Source: Clostridium gelidum (GTDB lineage: Bacteria > Bacillota > Clostridia > Clostridiales > Clostridiaceae). Taken from it: 64,000 nt of DNA. The stretch lies in contig NZ_AP024849.1 in NCBI RefSeq assembly GCF_019977655.1, positions 2,079,001 through 2,143,000 of the forward strand, written 5' to 3'. Shown one piece after another: positions 1 through 8,581 of this stretch. Position numbers and translations under genes: made by a program. Positions within the stretch are counted from its first letter, which is position 1; each line of letters starts with the position of its first letter. Below the pieces are notes generated by a model. That model did no database searches. It had not been told where the DNA came from and saw only the letters and a list, made by a program, of their open reading frames with translations.

Positions 1-96
1 AACTTAATGAATATAAAACATGTAAACATTTGTATGTTAAAAAAATAACAATACTTTACAAGAAATACTTTAATAGTTATAATCAAGTTAAGTTAT

Positions 97-133
97 AAAT
101 TGGTATGACCAATTTATAATTGGAATGACCAAA
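97..133. promoter_or_regulatory. Tandem GntR/FadR-subfamily operators upstream of the lactate oxidation operon
   Basis: A 19-bp near-perfect palindrome with core TTGGTATGACCAA lies at 97-115. A second, weaker copy, TTGGAATGACCAA, follows at about 120-132. The pattern TTGGT-N3-ACCAA matches the known operators of PdhR/LldR-type GntR regulators, which sense pyruvate or lactate. Placement about 210 bases ahead of the etfB start suggests control of the lactate operon by such a regulator, probably encoded upstream of the window. The regulator itself is not visible. Confidence 0.6.
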
Positions 134-141
134 GGATGTAA

Positions 142-258
142 GATGGAAAGCTCAAAATTGCAGGTGATAAAGCTTGCCACAGGGCATTTGTGATAACGTT
201 TTTAATTGTTATAGCAGGAATAATAGTGCTTTTTTGTAGTTCCATATTTGGATTTTGA
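142..258 (+). pseudogene. C-terminal remnant of an unknown membrane protein
   Basis: This frame is open from a stop at 139-141 to TGA at 256-258. It encodes about 38 residues ending in a strongly hydrophobic segment (VITFLIVIAGIIVLF). There is no start codon with a ribosome binding site in this frame. It looks like the last transmembrane helix of a transporter whose 5' part is gone. The parent family cannot be named. It overlaps the region just downstream of the operators, so it could equally be chance leader sequence. Confidence 0.25.
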
Positions 259-339
259 AATAAAAAGTTAATGAACTTTGCTAACCACAAGTTGTGATAA
301 GTGAATTTTAAATATAAATTATTAGGAGGAAAAAGTATA

Positions 340-1128
340 ATGAATATTTTAGTATGTATTAAACAAGTACCAGGAACTTCAAAAGTAGAAGTTGATCCAG
401 TTACAGGAGTGTTAAAGAGAGATGGGATAGATTCTAAAATGAATCCATATGATTTATATGCATTAGAAACAGCATTAAAAATTAGGGAGAAAAAAGGCGG
501 AACAGTTAAGGTTTTAAGTATGGGACCTAATCAAGCATTAAGTGTAATTAGGGAAGCTTATACAATGGGAGCTGATGAAGGCACCTTGTTATCTGATAGA
601 AAGTTTGGTGGCGCAGATGTTTTGGCTACATCATATACAATTTCTCAAGGAGTTAAAAAGATGGGGGATTTCGAACTTATAATTTGTGGGAAACAAACCA
701 CAGATGGTGATACAGCACAAGTTGGATCTGAAATGGCAGAGTGGTTAGATATACCTCATGTAGCTAATGTTAAAAATATAATGGAAGTAGAAGATTCGAC
801 AATTACAGTTGAAATGGACATGCCTGAGAGTATTGAAACTGTAAGAATAGAATACCCATGCCTAATTACTGTAGACAAGGGTATCTTTGAACCAAGATTA
901 CCTTCATATAAAAAGAAATTAGTAACTGAAAATAGGAATATAGAAATATTAAGTCTTAATGATTTTGATGATAAGGATGAAAAAAATTATGGACTTAATG
1001 GCTCGCCTACTCAAGTTGAAAGAATATTTCCACCAGATGTTAATGATGATAGGGAAATGTGGAATGGAAGTTCAAGTGAATTGAGTGAAAGAGTAGGGAA
1101 TAAATTAAAAGCGTTAAAAGTTATTTAG
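340..1128 (+). CDS. etfB: Electron transfer flavoprotein beta subunit of a lactate dehydrogenase/Etf complex
   Basis: Encodes 262 residues when started at the ATG at 340, which has AGGAGGA nine bases upstream; an in-frame GTG at 301 lacks such a site. The beta-Etf signature DGDTAQVG is at residues 122-129, in the AMP/FAD-binding loop. EtfB and EtfA form a flavin heterodimer. Here the next two genes are an EtfA with an N-terminal iron-sulfur domain and a GlcD-type lactate dehydrogenase. That is the gene order of the Acetobacterium woodii lctBCD complex, which oxidises lactate with NAD+ while co-oxidising reduced ferredoxin. Assignment to that complex is inferred from order and domain content. 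Confidence 0.9.
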   Translation: MNILVCIKQVPGTSKVEVDPVTGVLKRDGIDSKMNPYDLYALETALKIREKKGGTVKVLSMGPNQALSVIREAYTMGADEGTLLSDRKFGGADVLATSYTISQGVKKMGDFELIICGKQTTDGDTAQVGSEMAEWLDIPHVANVKNIMEVEDSTITVEMDMPESIETVRIEYPCLITVDKGIFEPRLPSYKKKLVTENRNIEILSLNDFDDKDEKNYGLNGSPTQVERIFPPDVNDDREMWNGSSSELSERVGNKLKALKVI

Positions 1129-1204
1129 ATAAAACACTAAGAATGTAAATAGTATTGTCAAATATTCTTAAATTAAATGGAAGATTAAAGAGGAGGAAGA
1201 AATT

Positions 1205-2395
1205 ATGGCAAAATTAGTTGTAAATCAAGAAAAGATAATAAATATTGAAGAATTAATGAAAGTTTGCCCTTTTGGGGCTATTGAAAATAATAATGGAACA
1301 GTTGAGATAAGTGGAGCCTGCAAAATGTGTAAACTTTGTGTTAAAAAAGGTCCTAAAGGTGCAGTTGAATATATAGAAGAGGCAATTGAGGAAATAGATA
1401 AGAGTGCATGGAAAGGTATTGGTGTTTATGTTGACCATGTAGATGGAGATATACATCCAGTTACTTATGAACTAATAGGAAAAGCCAGAGAACTAGCAGG
1501 TAAAATAAATCATCCGGTTTATGCAGTATTTGTAGGAAAGAATATTTCTCATAAAGCAGAGGAACTTTTACACTATGGAGTAGATAAGGTTTTTGTATAT
1601 GATGAGGAAGAATTAAAATATTTTAGAATAGAACCATATACAGCTGCTTTTGAAGATTTTATAAAAAAGGTAAAGCCAACGGCTTTATTAGTTGGAGCAA
1701 CTACTATAGGAAGATCATTGGCACCAAGAATTGCGGCTAGATTTAAAACTGGACTTACAGCTGACTGTACTATTTTAGATATAAAAGAAAATACAGATTT
1801 GGTTCAAATAAGGCCTGCTTTTGGAGGAAATATAATGGCTCAAATAGTTACTCCTAATTCAAGACCACAACTCGCAACTGTTAGATACAAGGTTATGACA
1901 GCTCCAAAAAGAAGTAAAGAAATTAAAGGCGAGATAGTTCCTTGCCGTATAGACAAAGAAAAACTAAAATCTGGAATAACAGCCCTTGAAATAAAGAAAA
2001 AAGCATCAGAAGTTGGAATAAGTGATGCAGAAGTAATTGTAGCAGCTGGAAGAGGAATTAAGTCAGAAAAAGACTTGGACATGGTTAAGGAATTAGCTAA
2101 AGTTTTGAATGCAGAATTTGCATGCACTAGACCACTAATTGAAGCTGGATGGGTTGATGCAAAAAGGCAAATAGGGTTGAGTGGAAGAACAGTAAGACCA
2201 AGACTTATAATAGCTTGTGGAATATCTGGAGCAGTTCAATTTACAGCAGGAATGAATAATTCAGAGTATATATTTGCTATTAATACAGATGAAAAAGCAC
2301 CAATATTTAAAGTGGCTCACTATGGAGTTGTTGGGAATATGTATGAAATAATTCCACAACTTTTAGAAAAAATAAAAATGGATAAGGAGGCATAG
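1205..2395 (+). CDS. etfA: Electron transfer flavoprotein alpha subunit with N-terminal 4Fe-4S domain
   Basis: Encodes 396 residues, longer than the roughly 330 of a plain EtfA because of a ferredoxin-like N-terminus. Cys21 (in CPFGAIE) and CKMCKLC at 39-45 give four cysteines, enough for one 4Fe-4S cluster. The Etf alpha/beta fold follows, and the C-terminal FAD-binding domain is at about 280-350 (GLSGRTV, IACGISGAVQF). This layout is typical of clostridial and acetogen EtfA proteins that partner lactate dehydrogenase. The start has GGAGGAAG just upstream. It lies 76 bases after etfB and 3 bases before the dehydrogenase gene, so the three are probably one operon. Confidence 0.9.
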   Translation: MAKLVVNQEKIINIEELMKVCPFGAIENNNGTVEISGACKMCKLCVKKGPKGAVEYIEEAIEEIDKSAWKGIGVYVDHVDGDIHPVTYELIGKARELAGKINHPVYAVFVGKNISHKAEELLHYGVDKVFVYDEEELKYFRIEPYTAAFEDFIKKVKPTALLVGATTIGRSLAPRIAARFKTGLTADCTILDIKENTDLVQIRPAFGGNIMAQIVTPNSRPQLATVRYKVMTAPKRSKEIKGEIVPCRIDKEKLKSGITALEIKKKASEVGISDAEVIVAAGRGIKSEKDLDMVKELAKVLNAEFACTRPLIEAGWVDAKRQIGLSGRTVRPRLIIACGISGAVQFTAGMNNSEYIFAINTDEKAPIFKVAHYGVVGNMYEIIPQLLEKIKMDKEA

Positions 2396-2398
2396 GTT

Positions 2399-3802
2399 AT
2401 GAGTTACAAAGAAGTTGAATTAAAAGACTACGAATATATATTATCTATTGCAGAAAATGATAAAGAAAGAGTTTTATTTAAGGAAAATATAAATGAGGAT
2501 TATAGTCATGATGAATTAGGTGGAATTAAGAAAATGCCTGATATAGTAGTTCAAGCTATAAATTCTGAAGAGATTTCAAAAGTTATGAAGTATGCTTATG
2601 AAAAGGGAATACCTGTGACTCCAAGAGGTTCTGGTACTGGGCTTGTTGGTGCAGCAGTTCCACTTGAAGGTGGGATAGTTATAGATCTTAGTAGAATGAA
2701 TAAAATGTTAGAACTAGATGAAGAAAATCTTACACTAACATTAGAACCAGGGGTTTTACTTATGGAAATAAGTAAATATGTTGAAGAATTTGACTTGTTT
2801 TATCCACCAGATCCAGGAGAAAAATCGGCAACAATTGGTGGGAATATAAGCACTAATGCAGGTGGAATGAGAGCTGTAAAATATGGAGTCACTAGAGATT
2901 ACGTAAGAGGTCTTGAAGTTGTACTTCCAAATGGTGAAGTGGTAGAACTTGGAGGAAAAGTTGTTAAAAACAGTTCAGGATATTCATTAAAAGATTTAAT
3001 GGTTGGTTCAGAAGGTACTTTAGGAATAGTTACAAAAGCAATTTTAAGATTGTTACCACTTCCTAAAAAAGCACTAAGTTTACTTATACCTTTCGAAAGT
3101 CTTGAAAGAGCAATAGAGACTGTTCCGAAAATAATTAAATCGAAGTCAATACCAACAGCAATTGAGTTTATGCAAAGAGAAGCAATAGTAGCAGCGGAAG
3201 AATTCCTAGGAAAGAGTTTTCCAGACAAATCTTCAGATGCATATCTTTTATTAACTTTTGATGGAAATTCTACAGAAGAAATTGAAAAGGATTATGCAAA
3301 TGTTGCTAATATTTGCTTGGAATCTGGAGCGTTAGATGTGTTGATTTCAGATACAGAAGAGAGACAAGAATCAATATGGTCAGCTAGAGGCTGTTTTCTT
3401 GAAGCAATTAAAGCATTAACTACTGAAATGGATGAAGTTGATGTTGTTGTACCAAGAAATAAAATTGGAGAGTTTGTAACTTTTACTCATGAACTTGAAC
3501 GAACAGCTAATATCAGAATAAAAAGCTTTGGTCATGCTGGAGATGGAAATTTACATGTTTATATATTAAGAGATGAATTGAATGAAAAAGAATGGCATAC
3601 AAAATTAAGAGAAATTATGCAAGTAATGTATGATAAAGCTAAAGAATTAAAAGGACAAGTTTCAGGAGAACATGGTATAGGTTTTGCAAAGAAAGGATAT
3701 TTAAAACAATCACTACCAGATCAATGTATGAATATAATGCAAGGAATAAAATTAGCTTTTGATCCTAAAAATATATTAAACCCTGGAAAGGTTTGTGAAT
3801 AA
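2399..3802 (+). CDS. FAD-linked lactate dehydrogenase (GlcD/LctD family)
   Basis: Encodes 467 residues of the GlcD family. The N-terminal FAD_binding_4 domain (about 45-185) contains PRGSGTGLVGAAVP and TIGGNISTNAGG. The FAD-oxidase C-terminal domain contains FGHAGDGNLHV near 377 and SGEHGIG near 422. The enzyme oxidises a 2-hydroxyacid, most likely D-lactate, to the 2-oxoacid. Linkage to etfBA points to the bifurcating LctD type, which passes electrons to Etf. The ribosome binding site AAGGAGG overlaps the end of etfA. Glycolate is a possible alternative substrate from sequence alone, but the Etf context favours lactate. Confidence 0.88.
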   Translation: MSYKEVELKDYEYILSIAENDKERVLFKENINEDYSHDELGGIKKMPDIVVQAINSEEISKVMKYAYEKGIPVTPRGSGTGLVGAAVPLEGGIVIDLSRMNKMLELDEENLTLTLEPGVLLMEISKYVEEFDLFYPPDPGEKSATIGGNISTNAGGMRAVKYGVTRDYVRGLEVVLPNGEVVELGGKVVKNSSGYSLKDLMVGSEGTLGIVTKAILRLLPLPKKALSLLIPFESLERAIETVPKIIKSKSIPTAIEFMQREAIVAAEEFLGKSFPDKSSDAYLLLTFDGNSTEEIEKDYANVANICLESGALDVLISDTEERQESIWSARGCFLEAIKALTTEMDEVDVVVPRNKIGEFVTFTHELERTANIRIKSFGHAGDGNLHVYILRDELNEKEWHTKLREIMQVMYDKAKELKGQVSGEHGIGFAKKGYLKQSLPDQCMNIMQGIKLAFDPKNILNPGKVCE

Positions 3803-3809
3803 AGTAAAT

Positions 3810-3860
3810 AAAATTGCTTCTTATATGAATCCAGGTAAAGTATGCTGTAAAGTAGAGTAA
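3810..3860 (+). pseudogene. Tail remnant of a second GlcD-type gene
   Basis: Just after the dehydrogenase stop codon, this frame reads NPGKVCCKVE then stop. It resembles the intact gene's terminal ILNPGKVCE. It is too short to function. It suggests that a tandem paralogue was once present and was deleted, leaving only its last codons. Confidence 0.4.
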
Positions 3861-3947
3861 TTAATATAATAAGATACAATTAAAATGCGAGCTATATCCC
3901 ACAAAATAAAAAAGGAAATGTAAAAAAGAGGAAGATAGAAGATTAAA

Positions 3948-5087
3948 ATGAATTTTAAACAAGATGAAAATCATGAACAATTACAAGAAATGTATAGAGA
4001 GTTTGCAGAAAATGAGGTAAAACCAATTGCAAAAGAAATAGATGAAAGCATGCGTTTTCCAGAAGAAAATGTAGCAAAAATGGCTGAAATGGGCTTGCTT
4101 GGAATTCCATTCCCTGAAGAATATGGCGGAGCTGGAATGGATACCTTAAGTTATATACAATGTGTAGAAGAATTATCTAAATGTTGCGCTACTACAGGTG
4201 TTATAGTTTCAGCACATACAAGTCTTTGTGCAACACCAATTTACACATATGGTACAGAGGAGCAAAAAGAGAAGTATTTAAAACCACTTGCTTCAGGAGA
4301 AAAATTAGGAGCCTTTGGATTAACAGAACCTGTTGCTGGAACTGATGCTTCTATGCAAAAGTCAACAGCAATACTCGACGGAGATCACTATGTATTAAAT
4401 GGAAGCAAAATTTTTATTACTAATGCAGGCTATGCAGACATATATATTGTTTTGGCTATGACAGATAAGACTAAAGGAACAAAAGGTATTTCAGCATTTA
4501 TTGTTGAAAAAGATTTCCCGGGATTTTCAGTTGGAAGTCATGAATTAAAGATGGGAATCCGTGCATCTTCTACATGCGAATTATTCTTTGATAACTGTAA
4601 AGTTCCAAAGGAAAATCTTTTAGGAGAAGAAGGCAAAGGATTTGGCATTGCAATGGCGACTCTTGATGGAGGTCGTATTGGTATTGCTGCACAAGCTCTT
4701 GGTATTGCAGAAGGCGCAATAGAGGAAACTGTAAAATATGTTAAGGAACGTGTTCAATTTGGACGTGCTATTTCACAATTCCAAAATACACAATTTGAAT
4801 TAGCACAGATGCGTGCAAACACGGAAGCTGCGAAACTTTTAGTATATCAAGCTGCATGTGCAAAAGATGATCATGAAAAATTTACACATTTAGCTGCTAT
4901 GGCAAAATTAATTTCTGCTAGAAATGCTACTGATGTAACTAATCGTTGCTTACAATTATTTGGTGGTTATGGATATACAAGCGATTATCCAATTGAAAGA
5001 ATGATGCGTGATGCCAAAATAACAGAAATCTATGAAGGAACATCAGAAGTTCAAATGATGGTAATTTCAGGATGGATGCTTAGATAA
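3948..5087 (+). CDS. Short-chain acyl-CoA dehydrogenase, butyryl-CoA dehydrogenase type
   Basis: Encodes 379 residues, full length for the family. It carries the FAD/substrate motif FGLTEPVAGTDAS, the signature FGGYGYTSDYPIER and YEGTSEVQ near the C-terminus, whose glutamate (about residue 362) fits the catalytic base of short-chain enzymes. The likely reaction is interconversion of crotonyl-CoA and butyryl-CoA with Etf as electron partner. No crotonase or hydroxybutyryl-CoA dehydrogenase is adjacent, so it is not the main bcd-etf operon. Arginine is often CGT here, whereas the etf genes prefer AGA, suggesting separate origin or higher expression. The substrate is inferred; another short acyl chain is possible. 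Confidence 0.85.
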   Translation: MNFKQDENHEQLQEMYREFAENEVKPIAKEIDESMRFPEENVAKMAEMGLLGIPFPEEYGGAGMDTLSYIQCVEELSKCCATTGVIVSAHTSLCATPIYTYGTEEQKEKYLKPLASGEKLGAFGLTEPVAGTDASMQKSTAILDGDHYVLNGSKIFITNAGYADIYIVLAMTDKTKGTKGISAFIVEKDFPGFSVGSHELKMGIRASSTCELFFDNCKVPKENLLGEEGKGFGIAMATLDGGRIGIAAQALGIAEGAIEETVKYVKERVQFGRAISQFQNTQFELAQMRANTEAAKLLVYQAACAKDDHEKFTHLAAMAKLISARNATDVTNRCLQLFGGYGYTSDYPIERMMRDAKITEIYEGTSEVQMMVISGWMLR

Positions 5088-5210
5088 TATCAAACAATTA
5101 ATATGCTCTCTAGTTAAACACATGAAAAAATAATGGACAAGTATATGATGGTATTAGTTTATTATTTTTGATTGTGAATTAAACCTATTTAAATAAATTA
5201 TATTTTATTG

Positions 5211-5240
5211 AGAGTTTACGTAAAGTAAGCTCTTATTTTT
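5211..5240 (+). terminator. Rho-independent terminator, recurring type (copy 1)
   Basis: The inverted repeat AGAGTTTAC / GTAAGCTCT is followed by TTATTTTT. The same hairpin occurs at 32668 and 35462 and as a half copy near 53503. The trailing TTTTTGTGGTAAAAT resembles an extended -10 promoter element and also recurs near 49513 and 62525. Confidence 0.7.
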
Positions 5241-5291
5241 GTGGTAAAATGTACTTATAATGTACATGATTAGATACTAGGTGTAATTTAA

Positions 5292-5684
5292 ATGAATGAA
5301 GAATTAAAAATATTTTTTCAGAACTTAATTTCTTGTATGAAAAATAAAAAAGTATTTTTTGTTTCACATCCTGATGATGATAACACACCATTAGATTATA
5401 AAAAATTGGTTATGGCTGCAAAACAGTATCATGTTGCATTAGAAGTAAATAATAGTTCTTTATTAAAGAAAAATAGGCGACTAAATTGTGTGGAGAATTA
5501 TAAGAAAATGCTTACTCTTTGTAGTCAATATAGGGTGCCAATAATCATCAATTCTGATGCTCATGATCCAAGCTATGTGGGTGATTTTTCTGAAGCATAT
5601 AAACTATTAAAAGAATTAAATTTTGATGAGGAATTGATTCTAAATACAAGTATTGAGAAGTTCAAAGCTTTTATTGGTTACTAA
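5292..5684 (+). pseudogene. C-terminal fragment of a PHP-domain phosphoesterase
   Basis: Encodes 130 residues matching the C-terminal half of YcdX/histidinol-phosphatase-like PHP proteins. It keeps VSHPDDD, the segment ALEVNNSS and IINSDAHDPSYVGDF, whose acidic and histidine residues bind metals in this fold. Family members are about 240-250 residues and begin with an HxH metal motif, which is missing here. The ribosome binding site is weak. A recurring terminator sits immediately upstream, so the 5' half was probably lost by recombination at the terminator. An active product is unlikely. Confidence 0.65.
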
Positions 5685-5816
5685 TTTAATAAATTCCAAT
5701 TTAAGGCTGAGTAATATAAATAGTAATTTGATTTGTCTAATTGGGCAATATGGAAGTGGCCTCATATCAGTACTGTTGCACCATTCAAGTCCTTCAGAAC
5801 AAAAATACGAAAGTGG

Positions 5817-5860
5817 AAAATCGCATTATTCCTTTGAAATTGAATAATGTGATTTTTTTG
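5817..5860 (+). terminator. Terminator hairpin, recurring type
   Basis: AAAATCGCATTATTC pairs with GAATAATGTGATTTT and is followed by a T-run. A related hairpin with the same flanking words is at 10420-10457, so this is a shared terminator module. Confidence 0.7.
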
Positions 5861-5933
5861 TTGCGTAATATATTTGAAAGTGTATAAGAGATATATATAA
5901 ATAATTATACTAATGCAGAGGGTGTAGATTTGA

Positions 5934-5972
5934 CGTAGTAAATAAAAGAACCTGTTCTTTGAAAATTGAATA
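5934..5972. repeat. Short dispersed repeat (copy 1)
   Basis: The segment starting GACGTAGTAAATAAAA and containing TGTTCTTT recurs at 9380-9418 with few changes. Each copy precedes a small, partly decayed gene. Function is unknown; it may be a leader or recombination remnant. Confidence 0.45.
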
Positions 5973-6053
5973 ATGCGGTATTAACAAAATATGTTATAAT
6001 TAATGCATAATGGTAAATAAGAACTAATTACAAATATAGAAAGGATATTTTTG

Positions 6054-6205
6054 ATGAAATCAACATTCATACTATTATAGGCTGCCATCACTAATTTTGC
6101 TCTATTAGTTGCCATTATAATAGTATTATTTAAAGAAATAAACAGTTAGATAAAAAGGTTGATATCATTTTAAGCGAATTAGATGAAAAAGGTATAAAAA
6201 TGTAA
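6054..6205 (+). pseudogene. Frame-broken small membrane protein
   Basis: The ATG at 6054 has GAAAGGA upstream. The reading begins MKSTFILL, meets an in-frame TAG, continues AAITNFALLVAIIIVLFKEIN, and needs a frameshift to reach KQLDKKVDIILSELDEKGIKM before a stop. Together these give a plausible protein of about 50 residues with one transmembrane helix and a charged helical tail. The family is not recognised. It is the first of three consecutive damaged small membrane genes. Confidence 0.5.
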
Positions 6206-6283
6206 ATTACAGATCATTTATATACTGTGGAGATATATCAATTCGAATTAAAAGTAATCTTTAAGGAAAAGGGGGAGAGAAAG

Positions 6284-6517
6284 ATGATATCATTAGTAAA
6301 CGCGCTTATTCTTTTAGCACTTATAATGGCTCTATTTTTGGCTGTTATTGCAATAATACGAGGATATAAAGGTATGAAGATGAACAAACGTTTTGATACA
6401 TCTGATAAAAAAATAAAAGTTGGTTATTTGTTGCTTTCAGCTATACATATGTGAGTGGGCATTTCGATAACTTTGTGTTATTTGATTGCGGGAGTATTGA
6501 TTTTGAATAAATTATAA
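6284..6517 (+). pseudogene. Small two-helix membrane protein interrupted by one in-frame TGA
   Basis: The ATG at 6284 is preceded by GGGGGAG. The frame encodes about 56 residues with an N-terminal helix (NALILLALIMALFLAVIAII) and a basic loop, then TGA at 6452-6454. Without interruption it then reads VGISITLCYLIAGVLILNKL and stops at 6517. A single substitution, for example TGG to TGA, would explain it. The total would be 77 codons. It was probably once an intact two-helix protein; readthrough cannot be excluded. The family is not recognised. Confidence 0.55.
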
Positions 6518-6530
6518 GGGATGTGATGTG

Positions 6531-6794
6531 ATGGTCTTTTTAATTTTTCTACCATTTATTGCGGCTATAATTGGAAGTATTATCGTTCTTATTTGTTTTA
6601 TAGGAACATGCTTAATAATTATCGGTGGTACAGGCATAGCAATGAATAAAATATACCCGAAACAGATGGAAACGAAAAATAGTGCATAAAAACCTTTATT
6701 TAATACAAGCTCAATAATTTTAGGAATTATATTTATATTATTCCCTTTAGGATATGTTTTATCTGGAATTATTTTTTCATTATCATCAAAATAA
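6531..6794 (+). pseudogene. Small two-helix membrane protein interrupted by one in-frame TAA
   Basis: The ATG at 6531 follows AAGGGATGTG. The first 52 codons encode a hydrophobic helix (IAAIIGSIIVLICFIGTCLIIIGG) and a polar loop, then TAA at 6687-6689. The same frame continues with KPLFNTSSIILGIIFILFPLGYVLSGIIF and ends at 6794, 88 codons in all. The architecture matches the preceding gene: helix, polar loop, stop, helix. The pair probably formed a small membrane module. The family is not recognised. Confidence 0.55.
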
Positions 6795-6844
6795 ATATAA
6801 TATAGCAGAGTATAGATGCCTAAATTGCACGTAGATTATTAAAT

Positions 6845-6887
6845 AAAATCAGATTAAGTAGAAATATTTGGTCTGATTTTATTTTTT
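6845..6887 (+). terminator. Rho-independent terminator
   Basis: AAAATCAGA pairs with TCTGATTTT and is followed by ATTTTTT. It closes the small membrane protein cluster. Confidence 0.75.
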
Positions 6888-6935
6888 AATTTGGAGAACC
6901 TTCTAGGGCTATAAGTTCTCATAGGTTACATAAAA

Positions 6936-6982
6936 AAATAGGTATCGATAAATGATAATTAACATTTTATTGATACCTATTT
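6936..6982 (-). terminator. Terminator for the MATE gene (bidirectional hairpin)
   Basis: AAATAGGTATCGATAAA pairs with TTTATTGATACCTATTT, a 17-bp stem with one mismatch, flanked by A- and T-runs. It lies 50 bases past the MATE stop codon. Confidence 0.8.
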
Positions 6983-7031
6983 CACATAATATAGAATTCA
7001 GATGAATGGTTTCATTCCAATCACCACACCT

Positions 7032-8414
7032 CTAATTTATAACAAAGTTATTCTGTGCTTTTAGGGCTGGATCTTTCATTGAAGGATCTTTTGTAAAGCG
7101 AATCCACAGTCCAAATCCGATTATACATGTAATAACTTGAGCTATAGTTATTGACCAAATTACACCATACAAACCCCAAAAGATATTTCCGGCTATCATG
7201 GTTGGAATTAATAACACTCCTTCCACCATGGACAAGATAGAAGCTTCTTTTTCTCTACCTGTTCCCTGAAATATTCCTATGAAAAGTCCTGAGAGGCTGA
7301 CGAACAAGGAAGATATTAAAAATGCCGCTAATGTAATGACTCCAACATGGATGACCTGTGGGTCTTTGCTGAAAAATTCAATCACCTGTGTGCGGAAAAT
7401 CATAATTATCACGGTTATGATAAGAGTTAAAACGGTAATATACAACGAGGTTGTTTGGATGATTTTTTTCATCCTTTTGATATTTCCCGCTGTAAAAGAA
7501 TACGCAATTAGAGGTATAACTCCCATGAATAAACCCATACCGATGAAATCAGAAATCTGTGCCACCCTCATGGAAATTCCAAACGCGGCAACTGCGTAAT
7601 CTCCATACTGGATGGAAAAGTTATTGAGCAAAAGTGTTGAAACAATCATAAATAAACTTTGTATAAGCACGGTTATTCCAATTTTAAAGATCCCGCCAGT
7701 GACCTCTAGATTGGGTTTGAAGGCCTTTGGGGATACAGTCAGAAACAGGCTTTTCTTTTGCAGATAAAAAACATAGTAAAGTACTGCACAAATGTTACCC
7801 ACAACGGTGCCCATAGCCGCTCCCGCCACTCCCATATGGCACGAAAAAATTAGAATAGGGTCAAGTATGATATTGATAATAACACTGATGGTCATTCCAT
7901 ACATTGATTCTTTGGAAGCACCTTCTGCACGGACGACTTCCCCCAAAGCAAAATTTGCAATTACAATAGGACTTCCCATCAATAATACCAGAATAAACTC
8001 CCTGGTTGGCTGCATTGTATCACCTTGAGCACCCAACAACTGCAGCATTGGATGGAGGATAGGGAAGCAAATAATTATAAATAGTAAACCTGCAATTAAA
8101 CTAAAATAGAACGTCACGGAAGAAACAGTTTTTGCTTCATCATGCTTTTTTTCACCCAATAAGCGTGAAATATACGTACCGCCTCCGACTCCAAAAACAT
8201 TTCCGATTGCCATTTGAATAGTCATAAAGGGCAAAGCTAATGCTACCGCCGATAACATCTGCGTCTGGTTAAGTTTTCCGATAAAAAAAGTATCTACTAA
8301 GGAATAGACTACACCCAAGCACATTCCGAGCATCATCGGTAACGACATATGCGCAATTGCTTTCCAGATAGGTGAGTTTTCAAAATAATAAGTATTTGAA
8401 TCTGTTTGGTTCAT
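7032..8414 (-). CDS. MATE-family multidrug/cation antiporter
   Basis: Encodes 460 residues with about twelve hydrophobic helices and a conserved MATE start (PIWKAIAHMSLPMMLGMCLGVVYSLVDTFFIG). Such proteins export drugs or cationic toxins in exchange for Na+ or H+ across the cytoplasmic membrane. The start is supported by AGGAGG. It lies downstream of a MarR-type repressor on the same strand, and the shared promoter carries three palindromes, so repression relieved by a substrate is likely. Its base composition is less AT-rich than its neighbours, consistent with acquisition. The substrate is unknown. Confidence 0.88.
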   Translation of the reverse strand: MNQTDSNTYYFENSPIWKAIAHMSLPMMLGMCLGVVYSLVDTFFIGKLNQTQMLSAVALALPFMTIQMAIGNVFGVGGGTYISRLLGEKKHDEAKTVSSVTFYFSLIAGLLFIIICFPILHPMLQLLGAQGDTMQPTREFILVLLMGSPIVIANFALGEVVRAEGASKESMYGMTISVIINIILDPILIFSCHMGVAGAAMGTVVGNICAVLYYVFYLQKKSLFLTVSPKAFKPNLEVTGGIFKIGITVLIQSLFMIVSTLLLNNFSIQYGDYAVAAFGISMRVAQISDFIGMGLFMGVIPLIAYSFTAGNIKRMKKIIQTTSLYITVLTLIITVIIMIFRTQVIEFFSKDPQVIHVGVITLAAFLISSLFVSLSGLFIGIFQGTGREKEASILSMVEGVLLIPTMIAGNIFWGLYGVIWSITIAQVITCIIGFGLWIRFTKDPSMKDPALKAQNNFVIN

Positions 8415-8504
8415 AAAAAATCCTCCTCGTAAACTTAGAATTATAAGTATTATGTTGTAATTTTAATTTATTCCAAAAATAAATGGTCAAATTTAAGCTA
8501 GTCA

Positions 8505-8572
8505 AAGCGATGTCCATCATCGTCTTGTCTACCCCCATGGATTTCTCAACGGGGTGTTATGATGATGGAATT
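8505..8572 (-). repeat. Inverted repeat in the marR-MATE spacer
   Basis: TCCATCATC near 8510 and its complement GATGATGGA near 8561 form arms around a roughly 40-base GC-richer loop. It may be a processing site, attenuator or weak terminator between the two genes. No T-run follows on the minus strand. Confidence 0.35.
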
Positions 8573-8581
8573 GCATAATTC

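Noticed and set aside
5726..5790. IGQYGSG reading resembling a cytidylate-kinase-like P-loop
   Set aside because: Only about ten residues match, with no continuation in any frame; too short to support a feature.
6284..6794. Programmed stop-codon readthrough or TGA as tryptophan
   Set aside because: Different stops (TAG, TGA, TAA) interrupt the adjacent genes and normal genes here use TGA as stop, so gene decay is simpler.
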